In this document: one piece after another, positions 25,864-34,481 of the stretch
Position numbering within the stretch: the stretch's first letter is position 1
Layout: every line of letters starts with the position of its first letter
From: Bacteroidota bacterium
GTDB taxonomy: Bacteria > Bacteroidota > Bacteroidia > AKYH767-A > OLB10
Direction: 5' to 3'
NCBI GenBank assembly: GCA_016717725.1
Contig: JADKFA010000018.1
Location: forward strand, 23,908-87,907
DNA: 64,000 bases
Notes under the pieces: model-generated
The model's database searches: none
The model's input: only the letters and a program-made list of their open reading frames with translations
What the model was told of the DNA's origin: nothing
Position numbers and translations under genes: made by a program

Positions 25864-28635
25864 TTAATTAAATCTAACAATAACCGAAGCAAAATAATTG
25901 CGACCGAAACCATAGTAATAACGTGGAGGGAATTTATTTGGGTTTTTCTCAGCATAGTCAAAACGCAATTGCTCAAATCCAGTTTGAACAATATCTTGAT
26001 TGTCGAGAATATTAGATACTCCGATATTGAATAATAAGAATGCGTTTCTCTTGAAGCCTTTGAAAATATCACTTACTCTCCATGATTTGGTTCCGAAGAA
26101 ATCAAGTGTAAATTGTCCATCTGACTTTTGTTGATCGATGATGTCTTCACGCAAAGTTCCATCTGCCAATAATTCAACTCCGCTTACTGTTCTGCGTGCC
26201 GGATTGAAATCGGTGTAGTTATTGCCGAAATAATTGGCTGATAAAATAGCAGTCCAGAATTTCTTCGAGCGATAAGTGATACCTACCATGCCTGCATGTT
26301 GAGGACCGTTGGCAAAGAAGAAGTTTTTAGAGTAGATGGTTTCATCTACAGCTAAAACAGTAGCATTGTTATCCTGTGTGATGGTTGCCTTCATGCGGTC
26401 AGTGTAATAGTATTGTCCAATAGCAGCGGCAACATTTGTGCTCCAGCCTTGACCTAACGTTACTTCAGTTCCAAACTCTAAACCAGTATGATTACGATCA
26501 ATATTGCTTAAAGTATAGTTCACAAATGTTCTAAAGTCGTCATGCCAAAAGTTTACAGCATTGTAACCATCGTTCATTTGAGTATAGTAAAGCGTTGCTC
26601 TGATTTTTACTTTTGGAGCTCTTAAAATATATCCACCTTCAATGGAAGTAATTTTTTCTTCTACCAAATTTGCTATAGCATCATTTCGTGTTCGAGGAGA
26701 AACATAAACGTTTTCAAAGAGTGGAGCACGCGTTTCGTATGCACCATTTAAGAAGAAGTAGTTTCTGCCATTCAACTTATAGGTGACACCGCCTTTTGTT
26801 CCGTACGTACTAAAGTTTTCTTTTTTTGAATCTCCAAAGGAACTATTCGCAAATATTCCGTTTCTGTATTTTCCAGTTCTGTAAAATTCAGTAGAAGCTA
26901 CGTGGAAGGCAGCAAAGAAATCAACTCGGTTAAATTTAAACTGAGCTTGTGCCCATCCCATGTTTTTGGTCACGGTTGAGACATAGTAATAACCAAATTT
27001 ATCTCCCTCATATAAAATACGATTTGGCGTTTCTAAATTGTTTTGTAGTGCTTCGCTCGAATCTGGAAAGTCTTGCTCTGCCCATTGATTTAAATCAACA
27101 TAAAATTCGCCACCCAAAAGATCTCCAACACGTTTGTAATTTTCTGATTTTTGACTTTGAGCCATTACTCCAGCACTCAACACAACATGATCGCTGATTA
27201 CTTGATTGTAGTTCATGGCAAAGGTGAGTCGCTTATTTTCCGTGACACGCTCTTCAATGATATAACGTGAACGCTTTCCTGTAACATTGTTTCCAATAAT
27301 TCCTCCAGCATCCACAATGGTTTCATTGGAATGCATATTAACATTGTAAATATTTTCCCAATCAACCTGACGATAGTTCTCATCGGTCTGCCATAAATAA
27401 GTTGCTTGCGCTTTTAAATCGGGATCGGTGATGTAACTTGGTAAACGACGGTAGTAATCAGGGCGAGGATCAGTAGCGTTGAACCAATCAAATCCGCTTA
27501 AACTAGTCATTCCATATTGATAGCCAATCGAAGTTTCTAATTCCGCTTTCGGATTTATTTTCCATTCGTGACTCAAAATAGTTAACGGTTGTTGTTGACG
27601 TGCATGACGTGCATTGCGCACTTTTCCATTTTGATATCCCCAGTTGGGATTGTAATAATTAGAACCTGCTAAATCGTATGCTTCTTGAATAGCAGGGTTA
27701 GCGCGACCATTTAATGTGTTTGCACCTAAATGTGTTAAACTTAACGAATGATTGTTTCCAAAACGTTTTTCAATAGATCCATACCACGACCATCCATCTG
27801 TAAAAGTTCCGGGTACATAATTCTCATCCCCCCAACGACGCGATACAGAGGCAGCAAAAGCCCATCCTCCTGCCAATAATCCAGAACCATAAGAAGCCAT
27901 CAATCGATTATTGTAAGTGCGATTTGAATTTGCATAACTCAATGAAAATTGTTTACGCTGTTTTGATGCACGAGAATCAATACTAAATGATCCATCTAAA
28001 CTTCCATACGTATAATTAGAAGGATTCAATCCAAAAGTAGATTCACGACTACGTGTTACATCATTCAATCCAGACCACGATCCAAATAAAGTTCGGCTGC
28101 TTGAAAGATCTTCAGCAGGAATTCCATTCATCAATGTTAAGTTTTCATTATCATATCCACGATTTCTAAATCGACCTGCACTAAAATTAAATGCAGCTGC
28201 ACTTGCAAACGGATCACGACTTGCTGATAAAACACCAGCTACACTTGGAGAAGAACCTTCGCGCGTATCACTATCGCTCAGCGTAATGGTAGGTAAGTCT
28301 TGAGAGTTGGATTGTGAATTTTCAGCATGAATGGCCGAGACAGGACCCAAGTCTAATGGAGTAGCATTAACCTCTACTTCACGAATAGTTTTATCATATC
28401 CTTCTGATGTAATCTCTAAAGAATACTTTCCAAAAGGCACATTCTTAAATTCAAAAGCTCCCAGAGTAGATGTTTGTGTTGTAAGAGTGGTATTTCCGAT
28501 TAATGAAACTTGAGCATCAATCAAAGGAGATCGAGTATCATTATCCTGTAAGATCCCTTTCACTATACCCGTCTGCGCGAAGGCTGAGAAAGGAAGTAAA
28601 AAGATGAGCCATAATAAGAGTGAAGGTATGCGCAT
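25864..28635 (-). CDS. TonB-dependent receptor with N-terminal carboxypeptidase-like domain
   Basis: An outer-membrane uptake channel of 923 residues. The signal peptide (LLWLIFLLPFSAFAQ) is followed by a CarboxypepD_reg-like domain (about residues 22-105, GIVKGILQDNDTRSPLIDAQ), a plug region (NFSAGRFRNRGYDNENLTL) and a long beta-barrel ending in FGRNYFASVIVRFN with a terminal aromatic-x-Asn. The DUF5689 lipoprotein gene directly downstream probably encodes the partner surface lipoprotein, and a divergent gene encodes a nuclease-fold phosphatase. The substrate is unknown: nucleic acid or phosphate ester is the inference from the neighbours. Confidence 0.92.
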   Translation of the reverse strand: MRIPSLLLWLIFLLPFSAFAQTGIVKGILQDNDTRSPLIDAQVSLIGNTTLTTQTSTLGAFEFKNVPFGKYSLEITSEGYDKTIREVEVNATPLDLGPVSAIHAENSQSNSQDLPTITLSDSDTREGSSPSVAGVLSASRDPFASAAAFNFSAGRFRNRGYDNENLTLMNGIPAEDLSSSRTLFGSWSGLNDVTRSRESTFGLNPSNYTYGSLDGSFSIDSRASKQRKQFSLSYANSNRTYNNRLMASYGSGLLAGGWAFAASVSRRWGDENYVPGTFTDGWSWYGSIEKRFGNNHSLSLTHLGANTLNGRANPAIQEAYDLAGSNYYNPNWGYQNGKVRNARHARQQQPLTILSHEWKINPKAELETSIGYQYGMTSLSGFDWFNATDPRPDYYRRLPSYITDPDLKAQATYLWQTDENYRQVDWENIYNVNMHSNETIVDAGGIIGNNVTGKRSRYIIEERVTENKRLTFAMNYNQVISDHVVLSAGVMAQSQKSENYKRVGDLLGGEFYVDLNQWAEQDFPDSSEALQNNLETPNRILYEGDKFGYYYVSTVTKNMGWAQAQFKFNRVDFFAAFHVASTEFYRTGKYRNGIFANSSFGDSKKENFSTYGTKGGVTYKLNGRNYFFLNGAYETRAPLFENVYVSPRTRNDAIANLVEEKITSIEGGYILRAPKVKIRATLYYTQMNDGYNAVNFWHDDFRTFVNYTLSNIDRNHTGLEFGTEVTLGQGWSTNVAAAIGQYYYTDRMKATITQDNNATVLAVDETIYSKNFFFANGPQHAGMVGITYRSKKFWTAILSANYFGNNYTDFNPARRTVSGVELLADGTLREDIIDQQKSDGQFTLDFFGTKSWRVSDIFKGFKRNAFLLFNIGVSNILDNQDIVQTGFEQLRFDYAEKNPNKFPPRYYYGFGRNYFASVIVRFN

Positions 28636-28665
28636 ATAATTTGTATTCTAGAGAATTAGGGAGGG

Positions 28666-28673
28666 CAAAAGTA
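28666..28673 (-). promoter_or_regulatory. Candidate -7 element for the receptor operon
   Basis: On the minus strand this reads TACTTTTG, an exact match to TAnnTTTG, 30 bp upstream of the receptor start codon. No TTG at the right distance was seen, so only half of the promoter is supported. Confidence 0.4.
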
Positions 28674-28766
28674 CTTAATACAATCGTGAGATTTGTTAAT
28701 TTAGGTGATTAGACATTTATTTTTTTATTAAATTATTAAGAATAGTCATTTCATACATGCATTTCT

Positions 28767-28774
28767 TAGTTTTG
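28767..28774 (+). promoter_or_regulatory. Candidate -7 element for the nuclease gene
   Basis: TAGTTTTG matches TAnnTTTG and ends 11 bp before the ATG at 28786. No convincing -33 TTG was found. With the minus-strand box at 28666-28673 it suggests a divergent promoter region. Confidence 0.4.
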
Positions 28775-28785
28775 TGTTCTATAAA

Positions 28786-29835
28786 ATGAAAAAACTCGCC
28801 TCTATCTCCGTCTCTATTTGGCTGCTTTTGGCAGTTGGATCCTCTGCAAATGCTCAGGAAAAACAATATTCTGTGTCTGTTGTTGGATTCTATAATCTTG
28901 AAAATCTGTTTGATACGATTAATCAGCCGGATGTAAATGATGAAGAGTTTACACCTGACGGAGCTAATCTATATACTCCTGTAGTTTATAAAGATAAGCT
29001 AATGAAGCTTGAGCAAGTTTTAAGCGATATTGGCACTGACTTTACACCAGATGGTCTTTCTGTTTTTGGAGTCGCTGAAATTGAGAATGAATCTGTATTA
29101 AAGGATTTAGCGAATCAACCAAAGCTTAAACCTCGTAACTATCAGATTGTTCATTACAATAGTCCCGATCTGAGAGGTATCGACGTAGGGTTAATGTACA
29201 ATCCTAAGTATTTTAAAGTCGTTTATTCTCAAAGTCTTAACGTACCCCTGAAAGAGGCTGATGGTACACCTCGACTTACTCGAGATGTGTTATATGTATA
29301 TGGTTTGTTTTTGGGCGAACCCATGCATTTTTTTGTGAATCACTGGCCTTCTCGCAGAGGTGGTGAAGAGGCTTCTGCTCCCGGACGTGCCTTAGCAGCT
29401 CAAGTAGCTAGAACATGTATCGATTCCATCATGAAGGATAATCCGAATGCAAAAGTGATTTTAATGGGTGATTTGAATGATGATCCTGTGAGTCCATCGG
29501 TTGTAAAAGTGCTGAAGTCAAGTGGCGAAAAGGAAAAAATTAAACCAAGTGAATTGTATAATCCTTGGGTGAGTTATTACAAAGAGGGTATTGGTACTTT
29601 AGCATATAATGATGCATGGAATTTGTTTGATCAAATCATCGTTTCAGAGGCATTTCTTCCTAAAAGTCAAAAAGGTTTTTTCTTGCACAAAGCGTTAATT
29701 TATAAGAAGGAATTTATGATTCAAGATTCTGGTAGGTATAAAGGATATCCTAAGCGTACTTATGAATTCTCAGTGTATTTGGGAGGGTATTCGGATCATT
29801 TTCCAACGTATCTAGTACTTCTAAAGGATAAATAA
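28786..29835 (+). CDS. Exported endonuclease/exonuclease/phosphatase family protein
   Basis: An exported hydrolase of the EEP (DNase I-like) fold, 349 residues from the ATG at 28786; an in-frame GTG at 28774 falls in a -7-like box and is less likely. The signal peptide ends VGSSANAQ. Family motifs are VGFYNLENLFDT, the metal-binding Glu in VAEIENESVL, the NHWPSRRGG loop, ILMGDLNDDP and the C-terminal SDHFPTYLVL. The substrate may be DNA, RNA or a phosphoester. It is divergent from the TonB receptor and DUF5689 genes, which suggests a surface nucleic-acid or phosphate scavenging unit. Confidence 0.9.
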   Translation: MKKLASISVSIWLLLAVGSSANAQEKQYSVSVVGFYNLENLFDTINQPDVNDEEFTPDGANLYTPVVYKDKLMKLEQVLSDIGTDFTPDGLSVFGVAEIENESVLKDLANQPKLKPRNYQIVHYNSPDLRGIDVGLMYNPKYFKVVYSQSLNVPLKEADGTPRLTRDVLYVYGLFLGEPMHFFVNHWPSRRGGEEASAPGRALAAQVARTCIDSIMKDNPNAKVILMGDLNDDPVSPSVVKVLKSSGEKEKIKPSELYNPWVSYYKEGIGTLAYNDAWNLFDQIIVSEAFLPKSQKGFFLHKALIYKKEFMIQDSGRYKGYPKRTYEFSVYLGGYSDHFPTYLVLLKDK

Positions 29836-29848
29836 AGGAGTGTTGTTG

Positions 29849-30340
29849 ATGGATTTAATTCTAGTTCGACATGCTAAGTCCTTGCACGAGGAATATATCT
29901 CCAGAGATATAGAACGTCATCTTTTTGAACGTGGATATTCCGATGCATCGCTCTCAGCCGATTGGTGCATCGTAAAAAAAATAAAACCAGATTTTATCTT
30001 GAGTAGTCCTGCTATTCGCGCTTATAGTACCGCTCTTATTTTTGCAAATAAATTTGGGTATTCACCCGAGAAAATACAGCTGAAAAATGCAATTTATGAA
30101 GCTACCTATCTAAGTTTATTATTGGTCCTTGAAGAATCTATGAAAAAGGAAGGTACGTATATGCTTTTTGGGCATAATCCCGGACTTACTGATCTCATCA
30201 ATTTTTTATGTGGTCCCATTTGTGTGAATTTACCTACATCCGCATTGGTACATATTCGATTGAATAAAGAGGTTGATAGGAGATGGTCTGAAGGGGCTGC
30301 AGAGGTTATTCAGAAGTTTTCTGGGCATAAATCATTTTAG
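29849..30340 (+). CDS. sixA: SixA-like histidine phosphatase
   Basis: A small histidine-phosphatase-superfamily protein of 163 residues. The catalytic RHG-type motif is LVRHAKS at residues 5-11, and the second histidine lies in FGHNPGLTDLI. I chose the ATG at 29849 because a strong AAAGGAG at 29834-29840 lies 8 bp before it. The family removes phosphate from phosphohistidine, as in phosphorelays or the PTS. It lies 13 bp after the nuclease gene and upstream of the polyphosphate genes; a link to phosphate metabolism is possible but not shown. Confidence 0.88.
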   Translation: MDLILVRHAKSLHEEYISRDIERHLFERGYSDASLSADWCIVKKIKPDFILSSPAIRAYSTALIFANKFGYSPEKIQLKNAIYEATYLSLLLVLEESMKKEGTYMLFGHNPGLTDLINFLCGPICVNLPTSALVHIRLNKEVDRRWSEGAAEVIQKFSGHKSF

Positions 30341-30357
30341 TTTATCCCAAGCAGGAC

Positions 30358-30511
30358 GACGAATTCATTGATAAATCAATGAATTGTCGGGATTAACCCT
30401 GACATTGATTTTGTAACAATTCTTATTTTCATTTTAACAATATTTTCTGAATCATTGTTTCAAAATCAATCGTCAGCCCGTAGGGCTAAAAAGTCTAACG
30501 ACTTTTTAGGG
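30358..30511 (+). repeat. Composite two-hairpin repeat, copy 1
   Basis: Hairpin A (30358-30388) has GAC..GTC ends and 11-bp arms AATTCATTGAT/ATCAATGAATT around AA. Hairpin B (30486-30509) has perfect 10-bp arms CTAAAAAGTC/GACTTTTTAG with loop TAAC. In between, ATTGATTTTG (30404-30413) pairs with CAAAATCAAT (30461-30470). A related copy in the opposite orientation is at 45945-46055. This fills most of the 281-bp gap before the H1-like gene. Confidence 0.75.
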
Positions 30512-30621
30512 TTTATTTAACATTAACTTTATATTGGATTGACGAATTAGTCTTTCCTTTGCAAATTCGTATGAAATAATAATTACTTCATATTGACATA
30601 ATATTTAAACTACCTTCTATC

Positions 30622-30987
30622 ATGGAAAAATTAAGTAGAAAGCAAATCGAATCACAATTAATTCAGGAAATTACTTCTTTTTTGTTGAAGACAAATGTAA
30701 AGGCTGCGCAGAAAATTGAAAAGCAAATAAAAGCCGCTTCTAAAGATTTAGTAAAAAAACTTTCTAAAAAAATTGAACATGCCGAAGCAAAAGCTACTCA
30801 ATTGGCAAAGAAACAAGCTGAGGTTTTAAAGAAGGCGACAACTCCATCTGCAAAAAAGAAAGCGCCCAAGAAAGCTTCCAAAAAGGTAGCTAAGAAGGCA
30901 GTTAAGAAAAACAAAGTGGCTACTAATTCTAAGGTAGTAAGTAGAAAGAATATTAAATTGCCAACAGCACGTAAACGTAAGTCATAG
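30622..30987 (+). CDS. Lysine-rich histone H1-like protein
   Basis: A 121-residue basic protein. Residues 1-70 look like an amphipathic helical domain (LIQEITSFLLKTNVKAAQKIEK), and residues 70-121 are a lysine/alanine-rich tail with repeated KKA and SKK units, as in bacterial histone H1-like proteins. It probably binds DNA or another polyanion through charge. The stop is only 9 bp before the ATG of ppk1, so the two are almost certainly co-transcribed, which makes polyphosphate an attractive alternative ligand. Low-complexity tails can mislead, so the H1 label is descriptive. Confidence 0.8.
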   Translation: MEKLSRKQIESQLIQEITSFLLKTNVKAAQKIEKQIKAASKDLVKKLSKKIEHAEAKATQLAKKQAEVLKKATTPSAKKKAPKKASKKVAKKAVKKNKVATNSKVVSRKNIKLPTARKRKS

Positions 30988-30996
30988 TACACTTTT

Positions 30997-33072
30997 ATGA
31001 AAGGGAAGCAACTTTTATTAGTAAATCGCGACATTAGCTGGTTATCATTTAATGATCGTGTTTTGCAGGAAGCGAACGACCCTTCTGTTCCTTTGTTGGA
31101 GCGCATGAAATTTTTGGGTATTGTTTCTAATAATAGAGATGAATTTTTTAGAGTGCGCATCGCCACCATCAAAAGGATGGCGCGACTGGGAAAGCAAGGC
31201 GCGCTAATTATGGGTGAAGACCCTGTTGCATTGTTGGATTCTATTCAAGAAGTAATTATTCGTCAACAAGAAGAGTTTGATAATAGTTATGGAAACTTGT
31301 TGCGCGAATTGGAATTGGCAGGTATCTTTATTGTGAATGAAAAGCAATTAAAGCCCGATCAAAGTGATTTTACAAGGCAATATTTTAGAGAGCAAGTACT
31401 TCCAACCTTGGTTCCTATTTTACTCGATAATGTGACCGAGTTTCCGTATCTGCGCGATAAAAGTATTTATTTTTTGGTGATCATGCATCACAAAAATGGG
31501 AAAGATCGATATGCCTTGGTGGAAATTCCTACGCATATTCTTCCTCGATTTATTGTTATTCCGAAGGAGAATAAATATATTATTTTGATTGATGATATTA
31601 TTCGATATTCATTAGATGATTTGTTTTTTAGTTTTGAATATGAACGCATCAGCGCCTATACCATTAAACTTACTCGCGATGCGGAATTGGATATTGAGAA
31701 TGATGTAATCAAGAGTTTAATTAAGAAAGTTTCAGAGAGTGTAAAGAGAAGAAAGAAGGGACAGCCTGTCCGACTTATTTACGATGAGGAAATGCCTGAA
31801 TCGGCAATTACTTATTTGATGAAACGTATTAAGTTTGGTAAAGGCGATCAACCTATTCCTGCCGGACGTTATCACAACTTTGTTGATTTTATTAAGTTCC
31901 CCTCACTCAATAAACCCGAACTGTTTTCGAAGAAAGTTCAGCCGCTTTCTCATCCCGAATTGCTTCCTCGACATAGTGTTTTGAAAGTAATTAAAGAAAA
32001 GGATATTTTGCTTTCGTTTCCATATCAAAGTTATCATCATATCATCGATGTTTTGCGCGAAGCTTCTATGGATCCGAAAGTGCTTAGCATTGAGATTACT
32101 TTATACCGACTCAGCGAAGATTCCCATGTTGTGAATGCGTTGATTAACTCTATCCGTAATGGTAAACAAGTGACTGTAGTGGTGGAGTTGCAAGCGCGCT
32201 TTGATGAAGAGAATAATATCAAATGGACAAATCGTTTAAACGAGGAAGGTGCCAAAGTAATTTATGGTGTTCCTGGATTGAAAATGCATAGTAAGCTTTT
32301 CCTGATTCGTAGGATGGAGCATAACAAAGAAGTATTGTATGCCCATATTGGTACAGGTAATTTTAATGAAGTAACGGCTAAACTTTATTGTGATCATAGT
32401 TTACTCACCGCCGATAAAAGAATTACAGAGGAAGTTGGGAAGGTGTTCAAATTTTATAACGACAATTATAAAACGGGTTCTTATAAGCATCTTCTTGTAT
32501 CCCCATTTTTTACTAGAAAAAAATTGCTTCTTTTTATTCAAACAGAGATTGATAATATAAAGAAGAAAAAGGAAGCCTGGATGTTCTTAAAGATGAATAG
32601 TCTGACGGACCCAGAATTGATTAAAAAATTGTACGAAGCCAGTCAGGCAGGAGTAAAGATCCGCATGATTATTCGAGGAATCTGCTCTCTCGTTCCTGGA
32701 CAAAAAGGCATGAGCGAAAATATTGAAGTGATCAGTATTGTTGACAAATATTTGGAGCATGCTCGTGTTTTTATTTTTGCAAATGATGACGATCCTCGAT
32801 TTTATTTGGCTTCCTTCGATTGGATGACGAGAAATATTGATTTTCGTTCGGAGGTAGGGGTTCCTATATATGATAAAATTTTGCAGCAACAATTGCTCGA
32901 TATTATGGAATTGCAATGGAGCGATAATTCCAAGGCACGTTATATCGACGTTAGTCAAAGTAATCGATACAAAAGAATTGATTTGAAAAATAAGGTGCGT
33001 GCTCAAGATGCTATTTATAAATACCTTGCACCTAATGAAAAATTAATTAGCCGTGCTATTCCTGTTTTATAG
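30997..33072 (+). CDS. ppk1: Polyphosphate kinase 1
   Basis: Reversibly transfers the gamma-phosphate of ATP to polyphosphate. It has 691 residues with the four-domain PPK1 layout: the N-terminal helical domain (NRDISWLSFNDRVLQEA), the head domain and the two PLD-like catalytic domains. The autophosphorylated histidine lies in AHIGTGNFNEVTAKLY and the second catalytic histidine in LEHARVFIF. The KIKFGKGDQP-like loop and IEITLYRL are also present. It forms a transcription unit with the upstream H1-like gene (9 bp) and downstream ppx (43 bp). The identification is secure. Confidence 0.97.
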   Translation: MKGKQLLLVNRDISWLSFNDRVLQEANDPSVPLLERMKFLGIVSNNRDEFFRVRIATIKRMARLGKQGALIMGEDPVALLDSIQEVIIRQQEEFDNSYGNLLRELELAGIFIVNEKQLKPDQSDFTRQYFREQVLPTLVPILLDNVTEFPYLRDKSIYFLVIMHHKNGKDRYALVEIPTHILPRFIVIPKENKYIILIDDIIRYSLDDLFFSFEYERISAYTIKLTRDAELDIENDVIKSLIKKVSESVKRRKKGQPVRLIYDEEMPESAITYLMKRIKFGKGDQPIPAGRYHNFVDFIKFPSLNKPELFSKKVQPLSHPELLPRHSVLKVIKEKDILLSFPYQSYHHIIDVLREASMDPKVLSIEITLYRLSEDSHVVNALINSIRNGKQVTVVVELQARFDEENNIKWTNRLNEEGAKVIYGVPGLKMHSKLFLIRRMEHNKEVLYAHIGTGNFNEVTAKLYCDHSLLTADKRITEEVGKVFKFYNDNYKTGSYKHLLVSPFFTRKKLLLFIQTEIDNIKKKKEAWMFLKMNSLTDPELIKKLYEASQAGVKIRMIIRGICSLVPGQKGMSENIEVISIVDKYLEHARVFIFANDDDPRFYLASFDWMTRNIDFRSEVGVPIYDKILQQQLLDIMELQWSDNSKARYIDVSQSNRYKRIDLKNKVRAQDAIYKYLAPNEKLISRAIPVL

Positions 33073-33115
33073 TAAATATCCTTATTTTTCAAGTCTGAAT
33101 AATTCCTAAGAAATC

Positions 33116-33997
33116 TTGAGATTCGCTTCCATTGATATTGGTTCTAATGCAGTACGACTGTTGCTCTGTAATGTTTACGAGGGAGACGACGAGCCTGTGT
33201 TTAAGAAAGCAGAGTTGGTACGTATGCCTATCCGTCTCGGAGAAGATGTTTTCCGTACTGGAAGAATATCGGAAGAGAAGAAGTTGAAGCTCGCCAAATG
33301 TATGAAGGCCTATAAGTTGTTGATGGATGTTTTTGGCGCCATCGATTACAGAGCTTGTGCTACGGCCGCCATGCGTGAAGCCTCTAACTCCGCGGAGGTG
33401 ATCCGTTATGTGAAGCAGGAAAGTGGAATTACAATTGATGTGATCGACGGAAAAACCGAAGCGCATATCATTTATTCAAATCATATCGCCGAGCATTTAT
33501 CAATGGATGAGTCGTACTTGTACATTGATGTGGGTGGTGGAAGTACAGAGCTGACGTTGTTTTCGAAGGGAAGAACCATCGCAGCTCAATCTTTTAATGT
33601 GGGAACTATCCGACTTCTACACAACCAAGTAGAAAAAGAAGTTTGGAATTATTTTAAAGATTGGATAAAGTATAATTGTAGAGATTATCATCCGCTCACT
33701 GCCATTGGTTCAGGTGGAAATATTAATAAGATCAATAGAATGGTGGATCGGAAGGAGAAGAAGTCGCTTTCATATCAAAAAATTCTAGAGACGTATTACT
33801 TATTAAAAGAGTTCACCATCGAAGAAAGAATCACAAAGTTGGGATTGAATCCAGATCGTGCCGATGTGATTGTTCCCGCCGCAAAAATATTTTTGACGGT
33901 GTTGGAAGAGGCGGATATCGATAAAATTGTGGTCCCTCAAATTGGTTTGTCGGATGGGATCATCCATCTTTTGTATGAAAAGCATTCGGTTGCTTAA
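33116..33997 (+). CDS. ppx: Exopolyphosphatase / Ppx-GppA family
   Basis: Degrades polyphosphate (or pppGpp) from the chain end. It has 293 residues of the short Ppx/GppA type, an actin-like ATPase fold with phosphate 1 ASIDIGSNAVRLL and phosphate 2 YIDVGGGSTELTLF. The start must be the TTG at 33116: a TAA stop lies 9 bp upstream in frame and MRFASIDIGSN matches the family N terminus. It is coupled to ppk1, giving a synthesis/degradation pair under common control. Short family members can prefer either substrate; the neighbour supports polyphosphate. Confidence 0.92.
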   Translation: MRFASIDIGSNAVRLLLCNVYEGDDEPVFKKAELVRMPIRLGEDVFRTGRISEEKKLKLAKCMKAYKLLMDVFGAIDYRACATAAMREASNSAEVIRYVKQESGITIDVIDGKTEAHIIYSNHIAEHLSMDESYLYIDVGGGSTELTLFSKGRTIAAQSFNVGTIRLLHNQVEKEVWNYFKDWIKYNCRDYHPLTAIGSGGNINKINRMVDRKEKKSLSYQKILETYYLLKEFTIEERITKLGLNPDRADVIVPAAKIFLTVLEEADIDKIVVPQIGLSDGIIHLLYEKHSVA

Positions 33998-34100
33998 TTG
34001 AATTAGTAGAAACCTTTTTAATTTTTATTTCCAATTCTAGCTTATCTCTTTCTCTTGTTATTTCATCTGTTAATTCCTTATTTCGTTCACCATAATTTAT

Positions 34101-34442
34101 TTTGCAAGTATATTATTGAAATTAATCCATTAAATTTTAAATCGCTTCGTCGTAGAGGCAGGTCATACCTGCCTCTACGACGAAGCGATATTTATAGAGA
34201 GAGAAATTTTGTTGAGACAAGGCATGCCTTGTCTCAACATTTGCGTAGATATTACTTACAGGGATACACGTGCACTTAAAATAATTTCGTGCATCATATT
34301 TTATTTTTTGCAAGGATATTATTGAAATTATTCCATTAAATTTTCAATCACGTCGTCGTAGAGGAAGGTCATACCTGTATCTATGATGATGTGATATTAA
34401 TAGAGAGAAAACTTGTTGACACAAGGCATGCCTTGTCTCAAC
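34101..34442. repeat. Tandem pair of two-hairpin MITE-like elements
   Basis: Two copies about 205 bp apart share the order TATTATTGAAATTA, hairpin 1, TAGAGAGA, hairpin 2. In copy 1, hairpin 1 (34141-34163 with 34167-34189) is a perfect 23-bp stem with a 3-nt loop, and hairpin 2 (34211-34238) is a perfect 28-bp palindrome centred on GGCATGCC. In copy 2, hairpin 1 (about 34349-34394) has decayed, while hairpin 2 (34415-34442) differs at one position. There is no transposase. Palindromes with the core ACAAGGCATGCCTTGT recur in many bacterial intergenic regions. The rest of 33998-34481 holds no gene. Confidence 0.85.
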
Positions 34443-34481
34443 AAGATCGTTAGCAAATAGATTGCGATCCCTCAGGATGAT

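Noticed and set aside
25845..26072. N-terminal extension of the DUF5689 lipoprotein gene
   Set aside because: It would overlap the receptor gene by more than 200 bp and would hide the lipobox. The ATG at 25844 gives a perfect lipoprotein signal.
34055..34279. Small open frame across the hairpin element
   Set aside because: It consists of palindromic repeat sequence with no signal or family match.
34101..34442. Regular repeats as a possible CRISPR array
   Set aside because: There are only two units about 205 bp apart, each unit is itself palindromic, and there are no short unique spacers or cas genes.
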